Of a DNA stretch of 64,000 nt, positions 1 through 11,270 are shown in pieces. Within the stretch, counting starts at the first letter, position 1; each line of letters starts with the position of its first letter. A program made the translations under genes and the position numbers. The stretch is from Chenopodium formosanum (Eukaryota > Streptophyta > Magnoliopsida > Caryophyllales > Amaranthaceae), in the NCBI GenBank assembly GCA_024500155.1, contig CM044871.1:32796728-32860727 (forward strand), in the 5' to 3' direction. The notes below the pieces were generated by a model. It did no database searches, was not told where the DNA came from, and worked only from the letters and a program-made list of their open reading frames with translations.

Positions 1-79
1 CAAAAATAATCCTTCAAGTCTATTGATATATTCAACAAAAAGGCTCATTGTCATATTGAGGAAATGATAGACATTCCAT
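1..79 (-). pseudogene. E1: N-terminal fragment of gag-like ORF
   Basis: The window opens inside a non-autonomous Athila-related element (E1) read on the minus strand. An ATG at 79-77 begins a peptide (MECLSFPQYDNEPF...) that parallels the start of the intact relative E3 (MENTSFPQLEDEPF...). A one-base frameshift follows, after which the E3-like pattern (..YINRLEG..) continues in another frame until the window ends. The rest of the ORF lies outside the window. The role is presumed gag-like by analogy to E3; no enzyme motif is visible in this short piece. Confidence 0.6.
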
Positions 80-174
80 TTTTTATTCACAAAACAAACA
101 AAAATCAAATAAAAGAAAAGTATATACAAAGACCTAGACTCAAGATATAAAAAACACTCCAACATACACACCGT

Positions 175-192
175 TCCTCGGAAACGGCGGTA
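175..192 (-). other. E1 primer binding site (Athila type, degraded)
   Basis: Read on the minus strand this matches the Athila-type primer site TGGCGCCGTTGCCGGGGA with about four mismatches. It lies 3 bp inside the LTR edge at 196. Its position shows that the LTR to its right is the 5' LTR and that E1 is in minus orientation. Confidence 0.7.
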
Positions 193-874
193 TTTTGACG
201 AGGTTAAAATTAGGTCGTCATCTAATCTTCCCTCGATCAAACTAAATTTATAAGCACTTAACAAACCTAAATACGATTATAGAGGAAATTCAAGGGTCGA
301 ACCCAAAGGAACGGTAATGTTCAAGCACTCTTAATTATGTGCCTAAGCTAGATAAAAATCAAAGGTAAGATGTAACACTAACAACTAACAAAACAAGCAA
401 CCAAACAAATAAAATACTAGGAACAGGGATCAACATGTAATCATGTTAATAGCAACAACTTGGAAAGATCATGCCAATCAATGGTTGTGAAGACTAATGA
501 TAAGAGCAATCAATTGGAATAAAATTGCTATCTCCTAATTGTTAAGCTAGGGTTCACAATGAATAACAAACTAAGAGAATCACAATCCAAACCAATCAAT
601 CATTGCAATTCCTAAATCAATTGGTCGTGTCATTAGCAATTACAATGCAATCTAGCATAATTCTCAATGCCTAATCGAATTACACATATACAATCCTTCA
701 TTAATCACTTTAATCTCAAAAATCAATCAACACAATTCCCAAATTAATCACAATCCATCAATCATACAAGTTTCACCCAATTCCTAGCGAAACAACTATT
801 CAAGAATAATCATCTATCAACTAACAACTATGGAAATCAAGAATAAAAAAATATATCAAGAACAATTACACTAT

Positions 875-2618
875 CACTATACCAATAATTAGAATAAGAA
901 ACGCTAAATACAAAACGGTAACAAAGACAGGCGTTCTCTGCAACAATATAGAACGTACTTGTGGTAGAGGCGTTATATGAGTTGATGAATATAGAACGGT
1001 TGTTATAGTTGAACGTTCTCCGTTAATTTTTAGCAAAAATAATATATAATGAAACTATAATGGTAAACAATATACAACGGTGCACTTGAAAAATGTTTTA
1101 TAAATTTTTATTCCTATTTTTAATTAAGTTTAATATTTGGAGGGATTAGACCTTTGCCCTTAAAAATGCAACCGAAATTCTTCATATAAGCCGATACTGC
1201 TAATTTGTTATACATCACTGTCACATCTTTTAATTTTAATCTGAATTTTTTTAATTTTTTTGTACTCCATAAATGAACTTCGGGTATCGTTCTTCTCGAA
1301 TTTATAAAGCTATTGTAATATTGAGGTGTTACCTCCGCAAGCACCGCCGCGCCAACACTGCACCTCCGTAAGCACCACCGCGATTGTACCTCCGCAGCAC
1401 CACCGTGTTACCTTCGCATTCCACACGCACCACCGCACAACCACTTCAATATTAAGGTAGGCTTTCGAATTCTTCTTCTCCTTGAATTGTAGAAATTTGA
1501 TAAGAAAATTTTAGATCTATTTGAAGTATTTATTTAATCGAATTATTTAATTGGTTTGGAATGATAATTTGGTCATAGTATTCATCAAATTATTGTAATT
1601 TTATTCCTTTTTTAGGTGATAAAAAGTTCTAATTTTAGGAAAATAATTCAATCAGGCTTTTGCGAACGAAAAATTGCAGTAACTTCAATCAAATTACTCT
1701 TAGTTTTTTTAATCATCCAATTTATTTCAGAATCAATCAAACTGATCTAAGCAAAATTGATCCAACCTAGGTCAAATTTACACCCCCTGATTGAATCATT
1801 TCTCGGATTTTTCGGTATATAAATGGACGGCTAAATGAGTTCTCACAATTGAAATGAGTTTGTTCTTATCTATGTTGATTAAATTATGATATTGGCAGCT
1901 TCTTAATCTATTCCGAGCTTTGATTTGATTACAAATGGGTGTTCCTAGAATTCGAAATATAAATTTACAACTATGGAAGAAAGTCGAAAAGAAGAAATAA
2001 GAACAGTTGAAGGATGAATGACTATTTTTTTTGTATAATCAGTTGAAGCATGAATGACCAATTTTTTTGTATAATTTGTAATTCTTGTTACTCTGTATGT
2101 TTTTTTTAATAATCCGTATGATTCTTAATGTTCATTATTTCATGCTACATTGCTTGTAAATATTGGTTTGACTTTTAATGTATTCAATTATTATTTTAAA
2201 ATTTCAAATTCAATTTTTTTTTTTTTCAGTATAATTCTTGTAGATATACTGTATTCCGTTACTGTATTATAGCAAGAGATTAAAATACTGTATTTTCTAT
2301 ATAAAATACCATATATCAGCATATTTTTTTTAATATAAAAGAAGGATTAGAGAACGGGTATCTAACTTGACCGTTTTCTTTAGTAATGTTTATAGAACGT
2401 TTAAGTAGACTAACCGTTATTTATTACTTCTTTATTTTCTTATTTTAGTTAGGGAATAGAGAACGGTTGTGTTTGACAACGGTTCTCTATTGTTGAATTA
2501 ATAGAACGCCTAAAAGAACCGTTCTTTATACTTTAAGCATCGCTTAGCAGAAGAACGGTCCTGTGGCGTTCTATAAAGCCTATTTTAGACGTTCTATAAA
2601 GCCTTTTTTGTAATAGTG
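875..2618. mobile_element. Non-autonomous CACTA-like DNA transposon
   Basis: The 1744-bp insert begins CACTAT and ends ATAGTG, and is flanked by a 3-bp duplication TAT (872-874 and 2619-2621). Removing it and one TAT restores contiguity with the E1/E3 LTR. Both ends are rich in short subterminal motifs of the form AGAACGG or GTTCTATA in both orientations (about 900-1090 and 2345-2600), as is usual for CACTA/EnSpm elements where transposase binds. No transposase is present. A 74-codon minus-strand ORF (1120-1344) followed by a CACC-rich stretch (1325-1450) is unrecognised and could be captured host sequence or chance. Confidence 0.82.
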
Positions 2619-2907
2619 TATAAAGAATCAAACATCAAAATTAAACCAAACAAACATGAAATTAAACAAAGTAATAAGGTGAGATAGAGTTAAGAATGCT
2701 CATTGATAATAGAGAAGATCTTCAACACAATTGTCACCCTTGTATCTTGAATCTCTCAATCACCATTGAAATCCCTCACTTTCTCTCCCTAAAACTACTC
2801 CTGATCTAGAGAGAGATACTCATAAACTAACCTAATCCTCATTAGAGGAGAGAGAAACTATTCTAAACTAAAGAATTTCATGTATGAAGACTAAATAAAA
2901 CCATACA

Positions 2908-3150
2908 ATATATAAACAAACCGAGAAAATAAATGAAATCGCAAATAAAACCCGGAAAACCGCGCCCGCAAAGAAATCGGTCGCGCCCGCGGAGGAGAAA
3001 AGCTAGAATAGAGCAGCCTGAGGTCGCGCCCGCGGCTGAAACCTGCACCCGCGAGGCTAGGGCCCGCGCCCGCGGCTGCTTACTGCTCGAAATCGGCTGA
3101 TTTTGGCTGCAGCAACCCCGTGCCCGCGGCTAGCCCGTGGCTGCTGGCTG
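2908..3150 (-). promoter_or_regulatory. E1 U3 promoter module: TATA plus GC-rich repeats
   Basis: In the sense direction of E1 (minus), several copies of GCGCCCGCGG-like motif (about 2963-3150) lie just upstream of a TATA-like TTTATATA (about 2908-2916). The surroundings are AT-rich, so the cluster stands out. The same arrangement is in both LTRs of E3. Promoter function is inferred from position. Confidence 0.5.
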
Positions 3151-3279
3151 GGCTGCTGCGTACTGGCTGCTTGGTGGTGCGGCCATAGTGCGTGGCAGCT
3201 GAAGCGTATGGATGCTAGGGACAACATGCATTGGGATTCTCCTTGCTGCCCGGGGCAGCTTACTTTCTTGCTTGGCTTC

Positions 3280-5032
3280 TGTAACACCCCCAAAATTCGA
3301 GTCTTTAAAAAACAATAAGAGTATCCTTTAAATTTCAAAAACCCAAGCATCGAACTCTGGGAGTGTTACTGCTACACTTATTTTATGTAGAAAATAAATG
3401 CAAACAAAAAATAACATAATATTTAAATAACTAAGTGGTCTAAGTTGTGGCAAAATAAAATAGTCTTACATCAAAATTTCAATTATTTTGAAACCAATAA
3501 TTGAGAGGAAATAATTAATTCGGGAATAACTAAATTGTCTTAGCTACATGATTATTCTAACGTCTCCTCACACGTAACCGAGTACCCTTTTTACCAACCT
3601 GCAAAATAAATCAGAAACAAGAAAAGAGAGAAAACTCCAAAAAATCAGATAAACTGAGTAATTTCAATTCCATCCCGTAAAATAAATAATTTTACTTCAA
3701 AACATTTTATACATAATATAGTCTCATAAATATTTTAATACTCAACAAAGTTCAAATAGTCACGTAACATACTATTTCTTTATTTAAGGAAGGGAAAGAG
3801 AACGCCAGTAAGCCGGGATTAGTCCCTGTCACCACCTACTTTACGGAGGGTCGCGCGTAACCCTTATTGGCCATAAAATAAAACAGAATGTCCCTAGTGT
3901 GCACACCCTCACTAATACCCAGTGATTAGGAGGAAGACTAACAACAATATACAATAATTTAAACCAACTAGTAGCAACCATCACTACTAGTGGGCAACCT
4001 GGTCTTCACCCTTTCGGGTTTCATTTCCCTTCTTAAATTAAATTTCACTGTACATTTTATTAGATTATATCAACCAATTACACTGTACACAAGTATTGCA
4101 CAAATCAATTAAATTTCAAGTAACCATACTTCAATTTCAGTATTATTAGACCATAGTCATCCTACATGACATATAGACCATCAATCACGTATAATCAATA
4201 ATCCAATACCCAAGATTATATTTTTAAAAAAAACTCATACGATAACAAATAATCATATTTTTTTTTTAGAAATTACATATACTAGTACAAAAAATAGAAA
4301 ACTCATATATAATATATGATTCCATAATATCATACGATAACACACTCATCACATATAATTACATAAGCACGTATTTGACACATAATATTTCAAAACAATT
4401 TCCTAATTAACGGGATTCTAAAGATGATGGACATTGAAAATTACCTTGATCGTGCGTAAAACTCAAGGTAATTAACCTCTGGAACGGTCACCTAGTAGCC
4501 TCCGTCTACAAATACACGATTCTAAGTTATATAATTATACGACTATATAAAAAAAATTGAGCGTGTGATTAATTTATCAAAACCCGTAATCTAGTCACCC
4601 CAAAAACAAAATATAAACAACTAATTAAATGGTGCCCTCCTCATCATCACCGACATCCATCATCATCATCACTGACATTCTTCCATCATCATCACCAAAA
4701 TCCCAAAATTCCACTAAAACCCAAATCCCAAATTCCACTCCAACGGAATTCTTTTTTTTTCTTTTTTTTTTTTTTTTTCTTTTTTTTTTAAAGAAGAGAT
4801 AGTTTACCTGAGAAAAGATTGAAAGTACGGTATTGAAATTTAAGGTTAAGGGGGCTTTATATAATTTGAGTAGTTTAGCATTCTAGAAATTTCACAAGAT
4901 AAGGGTAAAACTTATCTTGAGTTTGTTACGTAACTCAGTAAATAGATTTTCAAAATTTCTTTTTATCAGCTTTTAAACCAATCTTTGTATGTTATCCAAA
5001 ATCAGTGTTTTTTTTTTTTAATCAAATCTGAA

Positions 5033-5116
<84 letters not shown>

Positions 5117-5231
5117 TTTTACAAATTGAAAATAATAATAATTAGTCTTAAAGTTTATTTATTTATATTTGAAAAGAAATCGTTGACTAAAAATACTGAA
5201 AAATTAATACTCCAAAATTTGGGGTATTAAA
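3280..5231 (-). repeat. Tekay 3' LTR
   Basis: This 1952-bp LTR matches 11271-13157 throughout. Most of the length difference comes from an expanded AAT microsatellite near its end (5033-5116 here, about 8 units in the partner). It ends TATTAAA where the partner ends TATTACA. No coding sequence is seen. Confidence 0.92.
5033..5116. repeat. (AAT)n microsatellite, about 28 units
   Basis: An almost pure AAT run inside the Tekay 3' LTR. The 5' LTR of the same element has only about 8 units at the equivalent place (about 13018-13042). LTRs are identical at insertion, so the array changed length afterwards. The 81-residue poly-Asn reading frame across it is an artefact. Confidence 0.97.
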
Positions 5232-5362
5232 TCTACTCCCCCTTAAAACGAAAGTTCGTCCTCGAACATTAAAGTTAGCTCTCAAAAAGGCTCACACGAT
5301 GCTAAAAGATAAGTTAGTATTACATTCTACCCCCCCCCCTTTAAGAGTTTCGACCTCGAAAC

Positions 5363-6925
5363 TCAGCGTACCTGCTCAAAAAGTTGTGGGTAGAGCTTCT
5401 TCATATCATGTTCCGCTTCACAAGTCGCTTCTTCAGAATTCTGATTAGACCATAACACTTTAACTAACTTTACCGCCTTATTTCGGGTACTTCTCGTTTT
5501 GGTGTCGAGAATTTTCACAGGGCGTTCTTCGAAAGTTAAGGTCTTATCTAGCTCAATAGTGTCGGGTTGGATAACATGGGTAGGGTCATGAACATATTTT
5601 CGGAGTTGGGAAACATGAAAAACATTGTGAACATTGGCTAACTCCATGGGTAAGGCTAGTTGATATGCTACCTCTCCAACTCTCTTCAATACTTCATACG
5701 GGCCAATGTATCTAGGACTCAACTTCCCTTTTTTACCAAACCGCATGACTCCCTTGGTAGGTGAAACCTTAAGTAAAGCCTTTTCCCCAACTTCAAATTC
5801 CACTATTCTCCTATTCTTGTCTGCATATGACTTTTGTCGATCCTGAGTTGCCTTCATGTTTGCTTGGATAAGCCTAACTTGCTTCGTTGTTTCTTCAATC
5901 ATTTCTGACCCCAAAGTCAAAGACTCACTAATATCGCTCCAACATAAGGGACTCCTACATTTTCTCCCATACAACGCTTCACAAGGCGCCATTCCTATAC
6001 TCGCATGATGGCTATTATTGTATGAAAATTCGATCATAGGTAATCTTTCGTCCCATGCTCCACCAAAGTCCATCACACAAGATCTCAACATGTCCTCCAA
6101 GGTCTGAATTGTTCTTTCTGTATGTCCATTTGTAGCAAGGTGAAACGCTGTGCTAAACTTCAAGATAGTGCCAAATGCTTGCTGAAACATTTCCCAGAAC
6201 TTTGATAAAAATCTTAGATCTCTATCTGAAATAATATCTTTAGAAACTCCATGTAGCCTCACAATTTCTTTCACATAGGCAGCTGCCAACTGATTCACAT
6301 TCCAAGTATCCTTTATTGCTATGAATTTTGCTGTTTTCGTTAAACGATCAACTATGACCCAAATAGCATTCTTTGCTGCCCTTGTAAGTGGTAATCCCAT
6401 CACAAAATCCATAAATATAGACTCCCACTTCCATCCTGGCACATCTAACGATTGCAGCTTCCCTCCAGGTCTCATATGTTGTATCTTCACTTTCTGGCAT
6501 GTAAGGCACCTTGCCACAAACTCGGCTACTTCATGCTTCATGTTTGGCCACCAAAAATATTTCTTAAGATCCTTATAGAGCTTATCTTCTCCTGGGTGTA
6601 CAGAGTACGGGGTGTTGTGAGATTCTTCTAAAATCTTCCTTTTGAGATCTTCATTTTTAGGAATACACCATCTCCCTTTGTATTTCACTGTTCCACTATC
6701 ATCTACATCAAACTCAGTTGTCACTCCTTCATCTTTCATCTTCCTCACCTTGGTCAACCACTCATCTAACATTTGCTTCTCACGAATCTCATCATATATG
6801 GTAGGTTTGACTGACATTGCATTCAACTGAGCGTTCATCTGACCATACTCTACAACCTCCAAGTTCAACTTCCTAAATTCTTCACAAAGTTCCTTGGCTA
6901 AAATCATCAAGTTCACTTTATGACT
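5363..6925 (-). pseudogene. pol: Tekay integrase with C-terminal chromodomain
   Basis: This is the C-terminal half of pol, uninterrupted to its stop at 5363. It has an integrase zinc-finger-like HPG...CLTCQ region, then the catalytic core with Asp in IFMDFVMGLP, Asp in IISDRDLRF and Glu in GHTERTIQ, so the DDE triad is present. A GPY/F-type segment (SPRYIGPYEV) follows. The last about 60 residues (PVKILDTKTRSTRNKAVKLV...) fit the group II chromodomain of Tekay-type chromoviruses, thought to guide integration to marked chromatin. This domain has no stop of its own, but upstream stops in the same frame would prevent a full polyprotein. Confidence 0.92.
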
Positions 6926-8140
6926 TGTCTTCCTACTCAAAGCATCAGCTACCTTGTTCGCCTTTCCTTTGTGATACAGAATGTCTGGGTTGTAATCGGT
7001 TAGCACCTCAAGCCATCTCCTTTGCCTCATGTTCAAATGAGTCTGTGTGAATATGTATTTAAGACTCTTATGGTCCGTATACACCTTACACCTCACACCA
7101 TACAAGTAGTGTCTCCAGATCTTGAGAGCAAACACTACAGCTCCTAGCTCTAAATCATGAGTAGGGTAATTCTGTTCATGTTGCTTGAGTTACCTTGATG
7201 CATAAGCTACAACCTTCCCATGTTGCATAAGTATACACCCAAATCCATTCTTAGATGCGTCACTATAGATTTCAAACCCCTCATTCCCTGATGGTAAGGT
7301 TAAGACTGGTGCTGAGGTGTGTCTTCGCTTCAATTCTTGAAAAGATTGCTCACACCTCTCGTCCCACTGAAACTTAGTAGTTTTCTTCATCAAATTTGTT
7401 AAGGGTTGAGCTATCCTCGAAAAGTCTTGTACAAATCTCCTATAGTATCCAGCAAGCCCTAAGAAACTTCTCACTTCAGTCACACTTTTGGGTCTTGGCC
7501 AATCAAAAACTGCCCGAATCTTGGATGGGTCTACCGCAACTTCTTCCTTAGAGATCATATGGCCTAGAAATGCTACCTTCTCTAGCCAAAATTCAAATTT
7601 TGAGAATTTGGCATATAACTTCTTCTCTCTAAGACTCTCCAACACTTTTCTTAGATGTTCTTCGTGCTCTTCTCTATCCCTCGAGTACACTAAAATATCA
7701 TCTATGAACACCACCACAAACTTATACAAATATGGCTGAAAAGTTATATTCATGAGATCCATAAAAGCTGCTGGCGCATTAGTGAGTCCAAAAGGCATAA
7801 CAGTGAACTCATAATGTCCGTATCTCGTGCAAAACGCTGTCTTTGGTATATCTTCCACATCAATCCTCAACTGATGGTATCCTGTCCTCAAGTTTATTTT
7901 TGAGAATAACCCAGCACCTTTAAGCTGATCAAAAAAGTCCTTGATCCTAGGCAATGGATATTTGTTCTTTATAGTGACATTATTCAACTCTCGGTAGTCA
8001 ATACACAACCTTAAGGATCCGTCCTTCTTTCTCCCAAACAAAACCGGTGCTCCCCAAGGTGACACACTTAGGCTTATATAACCCTTCTCCAGCAACTCCT
8101 CCAACTGTACCTTCAACTCTTTCATCTCTGCTGGTGCCAT
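6926..8140 (-). pseudogene. pol: Tekay reverse transcriptase and RNase H
   Basis: The RT contains FSKINLRTGYHQL, MPFGLTNAPAAF and the active-site motif FIDDILVYSR, all intact. RNase H follows, with IYSDASKNGFG before and TDHKSLKYI and ADALSRK after an in-frame TAA at 7190-7192. The residue at that stop is normally Gln, so CAA to TAA is the simplest change. Another in-frame TAA at 8153-8155 separates RT from protease. Frame is constant through this part of pol. Confidence 0.92.
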
Positions 8141-8152
8141 TCTATATGGAGC

Positions 8153-8932
8153 TTAAGAAATAGCTCCAGTCCCAGGCACTAAGTCTATTTTGAAATCCAT
8201 CTCCCTAACCGTCGGCATCCCTGGAATTTCATCTGGAAACACATCTTGGAATTCTCTCACCACTGGAATGTTCTCTATGGATTTCTCTTCTACACTCACA
8301 TCTTGCACATGGCATAAATAAATAGGGTAGCTCTTTCGGATATAAGAATGAAAAGTCATGGTTGACACAATACTGACCCCTGGTTTTGACACAACCCCCT
8401 GGTAAGAGATTCTATACCCCCTTGGCCCCCTAAGAGACACCTTTTGGGTATGACACTCAATTCTAGCCTTATATTTGCTAAGCCAATCCACCCCCAATAT
8501 CACATCAAAGTTAGTTAAGTCAAACTGAATAAGGTTTGCAAGCAACTCAGTTCCAGCAATGTTAGCTGGAATGTCTTGGTATAGGGATCTACAAGAATCT
8601 ACCTCCTCTGAAGGAATTGTTATATTGGTTTGACACAAAGATGAAGGTTTTAAAGCATGTTTATTCACGAAAGAAGTGGCTACAAAAGAATGAGATACCC
8701 CAGAATCAAAAAGTAAGTAAGCAGGTTTTGAGTTCACGAGAGAAGTACCCGTCACAACGTCGGCATTAGAGTCAATCTTGCTCTGGTTCACGATATAGAT
8801 TATTCCATTACTTGTCCTACCATTGCCATTGTGGTTGCTTCCTCCGCCATTGTTGTTGCTTTGGCCATTCCCTCGTTGAGCATTGTCATTTTGGCCCTGA
8901 GAATTGTTGTTGTTGAAGCGGTTGTTGTAGTT
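8153..8932 (-). pseudogene. pol: Tekay protease region
   Basis: This continues the gag frame after an in-frame TAA at 8933-8935. An Asn/Gly-rich linker leads into a retropepsin-like domain with the active-site motif DSGVSHSF; FDVILGVDWLSKY and a GV..VREFQDVFPDEIPGMP segment lead into RT. The domain ends at TAA 8153-8155. It would cleave the gag-pol polyprotein in an active element. The domain itself looks complete. Confidence 0.88.
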
Positions 8933-9983
8933 TTAGTTCCTCCCATAACCACCTCCCTTATTACCATTGTTGTTACCTTTCCCATTCTGAGCTTGATTAT
9001 TTCCATTCTGCTTCTTTGGGCACTCAAATTTCTTGTGACCAACCTCCCCACATTCAAAGCAAGTAATAAAATCTCCATTGCAGTTGCGTCCTGGATGGCT
9101 CTTGTCACATTTACGGCATGGTCGGTTGCGAGATCCTTGCTGATTCTGTTGCCCCTGGCCTCGGTGGTTATTGCTCTGATTGTTGTTGTTACGGCCTCCA
9201 TGCTGACCATTTCCACCATTCCCATTGCTATTACCCCCTAGGCGTGGTCTCTTGTCATAACCTTGAGGGTTCGATGAACTCTCACCATTCCCTTTCCACT
9301 TATGCCTATCCTTGACCTCCTGCTCACGTTTCAAAATCCTTTCAATATTACAAGCTCTATCATAGGCCTCTTTATAAGTAGCAGCAGTACCAGCCCCGAT
9401 CACCTTCTTTTGGATCCTAAAAGCCAGTCGATCTTCAAACTTTTGAGCCTTATATCTCTCATCAGGCACTACATTAGGACAAAACCTTGCGTACTCATTA
9501 AATTTCTCAACATTCTCTTGCACACTAATACCAGCTGTTTGGTTAAACCTACTAAACTCACTGTATTTCTGCCTCTTGATATGCTCAAGAATGAAACGAT
9601 CCCTGATTGCTGTCTTAAAAGCCTCCCAGTTAAAATTCTGTTGAGCTCTTATGGTGGTTCCTTCATTTTCCCACCAAATATCAGCAGCCTCACGTAAATA
9701 GAATGTGGCTTGATCCACCTTCTGAGCATTAGGGGCACCAGCAGCGGTAAAAATCTTGTCAAAGTCACGTACCCAGTTCTCAACTAACATGGGATCTTCC
9801 TTCCCCATAAATAGCGGAGGTTTCAATGCAGCAAGTTTCTTAGCTATAACAGCTTGAGGGTCGTTGTCATTATGTTGTGTGGTTGTTGTTTTTCAGCAGG
9901 TTTTGCAACAACATTCCAAGGTTCTGGTTCATTTGCTGAAGAGCTCTTAACCTAGCAGCAAGTTGTTCAGGAGTCTCAGCCAT
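8933..9983 (-). pseudogene. gag: Tekay gag (capsid and nucleocapsid)
   Basis: The likely start is ATG at 9983-9981 (MAETPEQLAARL...). A one-base frameshift near 9870-9885 moves the reading frame to that of the rest of gag and pol. The capsid part includes MGKEDPMLVENWVRDFDKIF and WWENEG motifs. The C-terminal part is rich in Asn and Gly and holds two zinc knuckles, one CX2CX3HX4C and one CX2CX4HX4C, typical of this lineage. Gag packages element RNA into virus-like particles. It ends at an in-frame TAA (8933-8935), after which the protease frame continues. Confidence 0.9.
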
Positions 9984-10614
9984 TTGTGCAATTCTTCTCC
10001 AACGAGACCTGGTGTAAACATGGTAATTTTGCATACACAGTCTGCACAATTTCAACACTGGTGTTACCACCATACACATTTTAACACCACTTATTTAGAT
10101 CGTGTGAATTGCAATTAAATCATCAATCACGACATGCTTTCATGTAACACATCAGCACATATAGAGACAAGAATTAAGCGATTTATTAAATCTCAATAGC
10201 ATTCAAAGAGTCGGCCAAATTCCAAACCAAATAATGCATCAACTTAGCATTAGACTATAAATTCGCGCACTGCTTTGTGATTTCACTATCACCCGACCAA
10301 GTCATTACTAGGCTTGGCTAAAGTAAGCATAAGAAAATAAGAGCTTTGTTCTATATAAATACAATAGATAGAAAAAAAAATGAATTGATTTTTATTAATA
10401 ATCGTAAAATAGCAAGGTATAAATATATTAATCAAAATTATTTTATTGCAAAACCAGAAGAGAATGAAAATCGTCTTTGAAATAAAATACTAGTACTAAA
10501 TAGCTCAATAAAATACTAGTTACAAATAAACCAAAACTATAGTTTCTAGTCATAAGAAACTAGAATATAAAAATTTTAACCAAATAAACTAAACGTAGCT
10601 TTAAAAAAAATAAT
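9984..10614 (-). other. Tekay leader between extra ORF and gag, no gene seen
   Basis: About 630 bp of AT-rich sequence. The reading frame just upstream of gag (to 10079) is an extension of the gag frame with no recognisable domain. I see no repeat or structure here. Confidence 0.5.
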
Positions 10615-11067
10615 TCAATTACTGTTTTCCCCTTGACTCTCACGAGCTTCACCTTCCTGGAGCTCATCCTCCTCCTCATCATCCAGGTTATAGTCAAAGT
10701 CTCGCTTGGCTTCCATCATTGCCTTCTCAAGGTAGTCCACAGTAGGGATCCATTGTTCATCATAATAATACTTATCATTTGGTTTACCATTAATGTAAAA
10801 GTCAACATACTTCTTTGTAAGTTGAGCAAAGGGTCCCTTACCAATTAACGTGTGTAGAAGGATTTGAGATCGCCTCTATGGAGTGAAATAATCAGATTGG
10901 CCCCCAAGTATATTGTAATGAAAGTGCTCAATGCCGAGATTTAAGCGGTGCACGTAATGTCGAATATTTTCATTATAATTCATTCGAATCCCGTAAGGAG
11001 AATCAGGTTATAAATGTGTACTCTTCCTAGCACTCGACTTTCTCGCAGTTTTAAGTACTCGTACCAT
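10615..11067 (-). pseudogene. Extra ORF upstream of gag, H3-tail-like N-terminus
   Basis: Between the primer site and gag, the element's sense strand has a single 150-codon frame from ATG 11067 to TGA 10615. It is broken by TAA (11008-11010, codon 20) and TAG (10876-10878, codon 64). The N-terminus reads MVRVLKTARKSSARKSTHL; the middle is rich in Tyr, His and Asn; the end is strongly acidic (DDEEEDELQEGEARE). Apart from those two stops the frame is open and its composition looks coding. I recognise no domain. Extra ORFs beside gag are known in several plant Ty3/gypsy lineages. The ARKS repeats resemble histone H3 around Lys9; whether this matters is inference. Confidence 0.6.
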
Positions 11068-11248
11068 CTAATAAAAGAAAGTAAATAATCACATAATAAG
11101 TATTAAATAAAAGTACTATAAAACACATAAATCCCTTATCATGATTCCCACACTCACGGCTTTCCTAAGCTTAAATCAATTTTAAACTTATGTACAAATT
11201 TTAAACCTAAATCTTTAATTTAATTCATTTTGGTTCCTAAATTTTGAA

Positions 11249-11267
11249 AAACCTGGCTCTGATACCA
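11249..11267 (-). other. Tekay primer binding site (initiator tRNA-Met type)
   Basis: The minus strand reads TGGTATCAGAGCCAGGT, the common plant primer site complementary to initiator tRNA-Met, 3 bp inside the LTR edge at 11271. It fixes the right LTR as the 5' LTR. Confidence 0.93.
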
Positions 11268-11270
11268 ATT

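Noticed and set aside
1120..1344. 74-codon ORF as a transposase
   Set aside because: Too short, no DDE or zinc-finger features; at most captured or random sequence in the CACTA-like element.
3057..3350. Overlapping ORFs on both strands in a GC-rich block
   Set aside because: They fall in the repeated GC-rich part of the E1 LTR, where stops are scarce, and run into the Tekay LTR. No domain.
4985..5230. 81-codon ORF with poly-Asn
   Set aside because: It is only the AAT microsatellite read in one frame; it lies in an LTR.
8831..9697. Plus-strand ORFs of 65-136 codons
   Set aside because: Shadows of Tekay gag in antisense; hydrophobic look comes from complementing Asn/Gly/Gln-rich codons.
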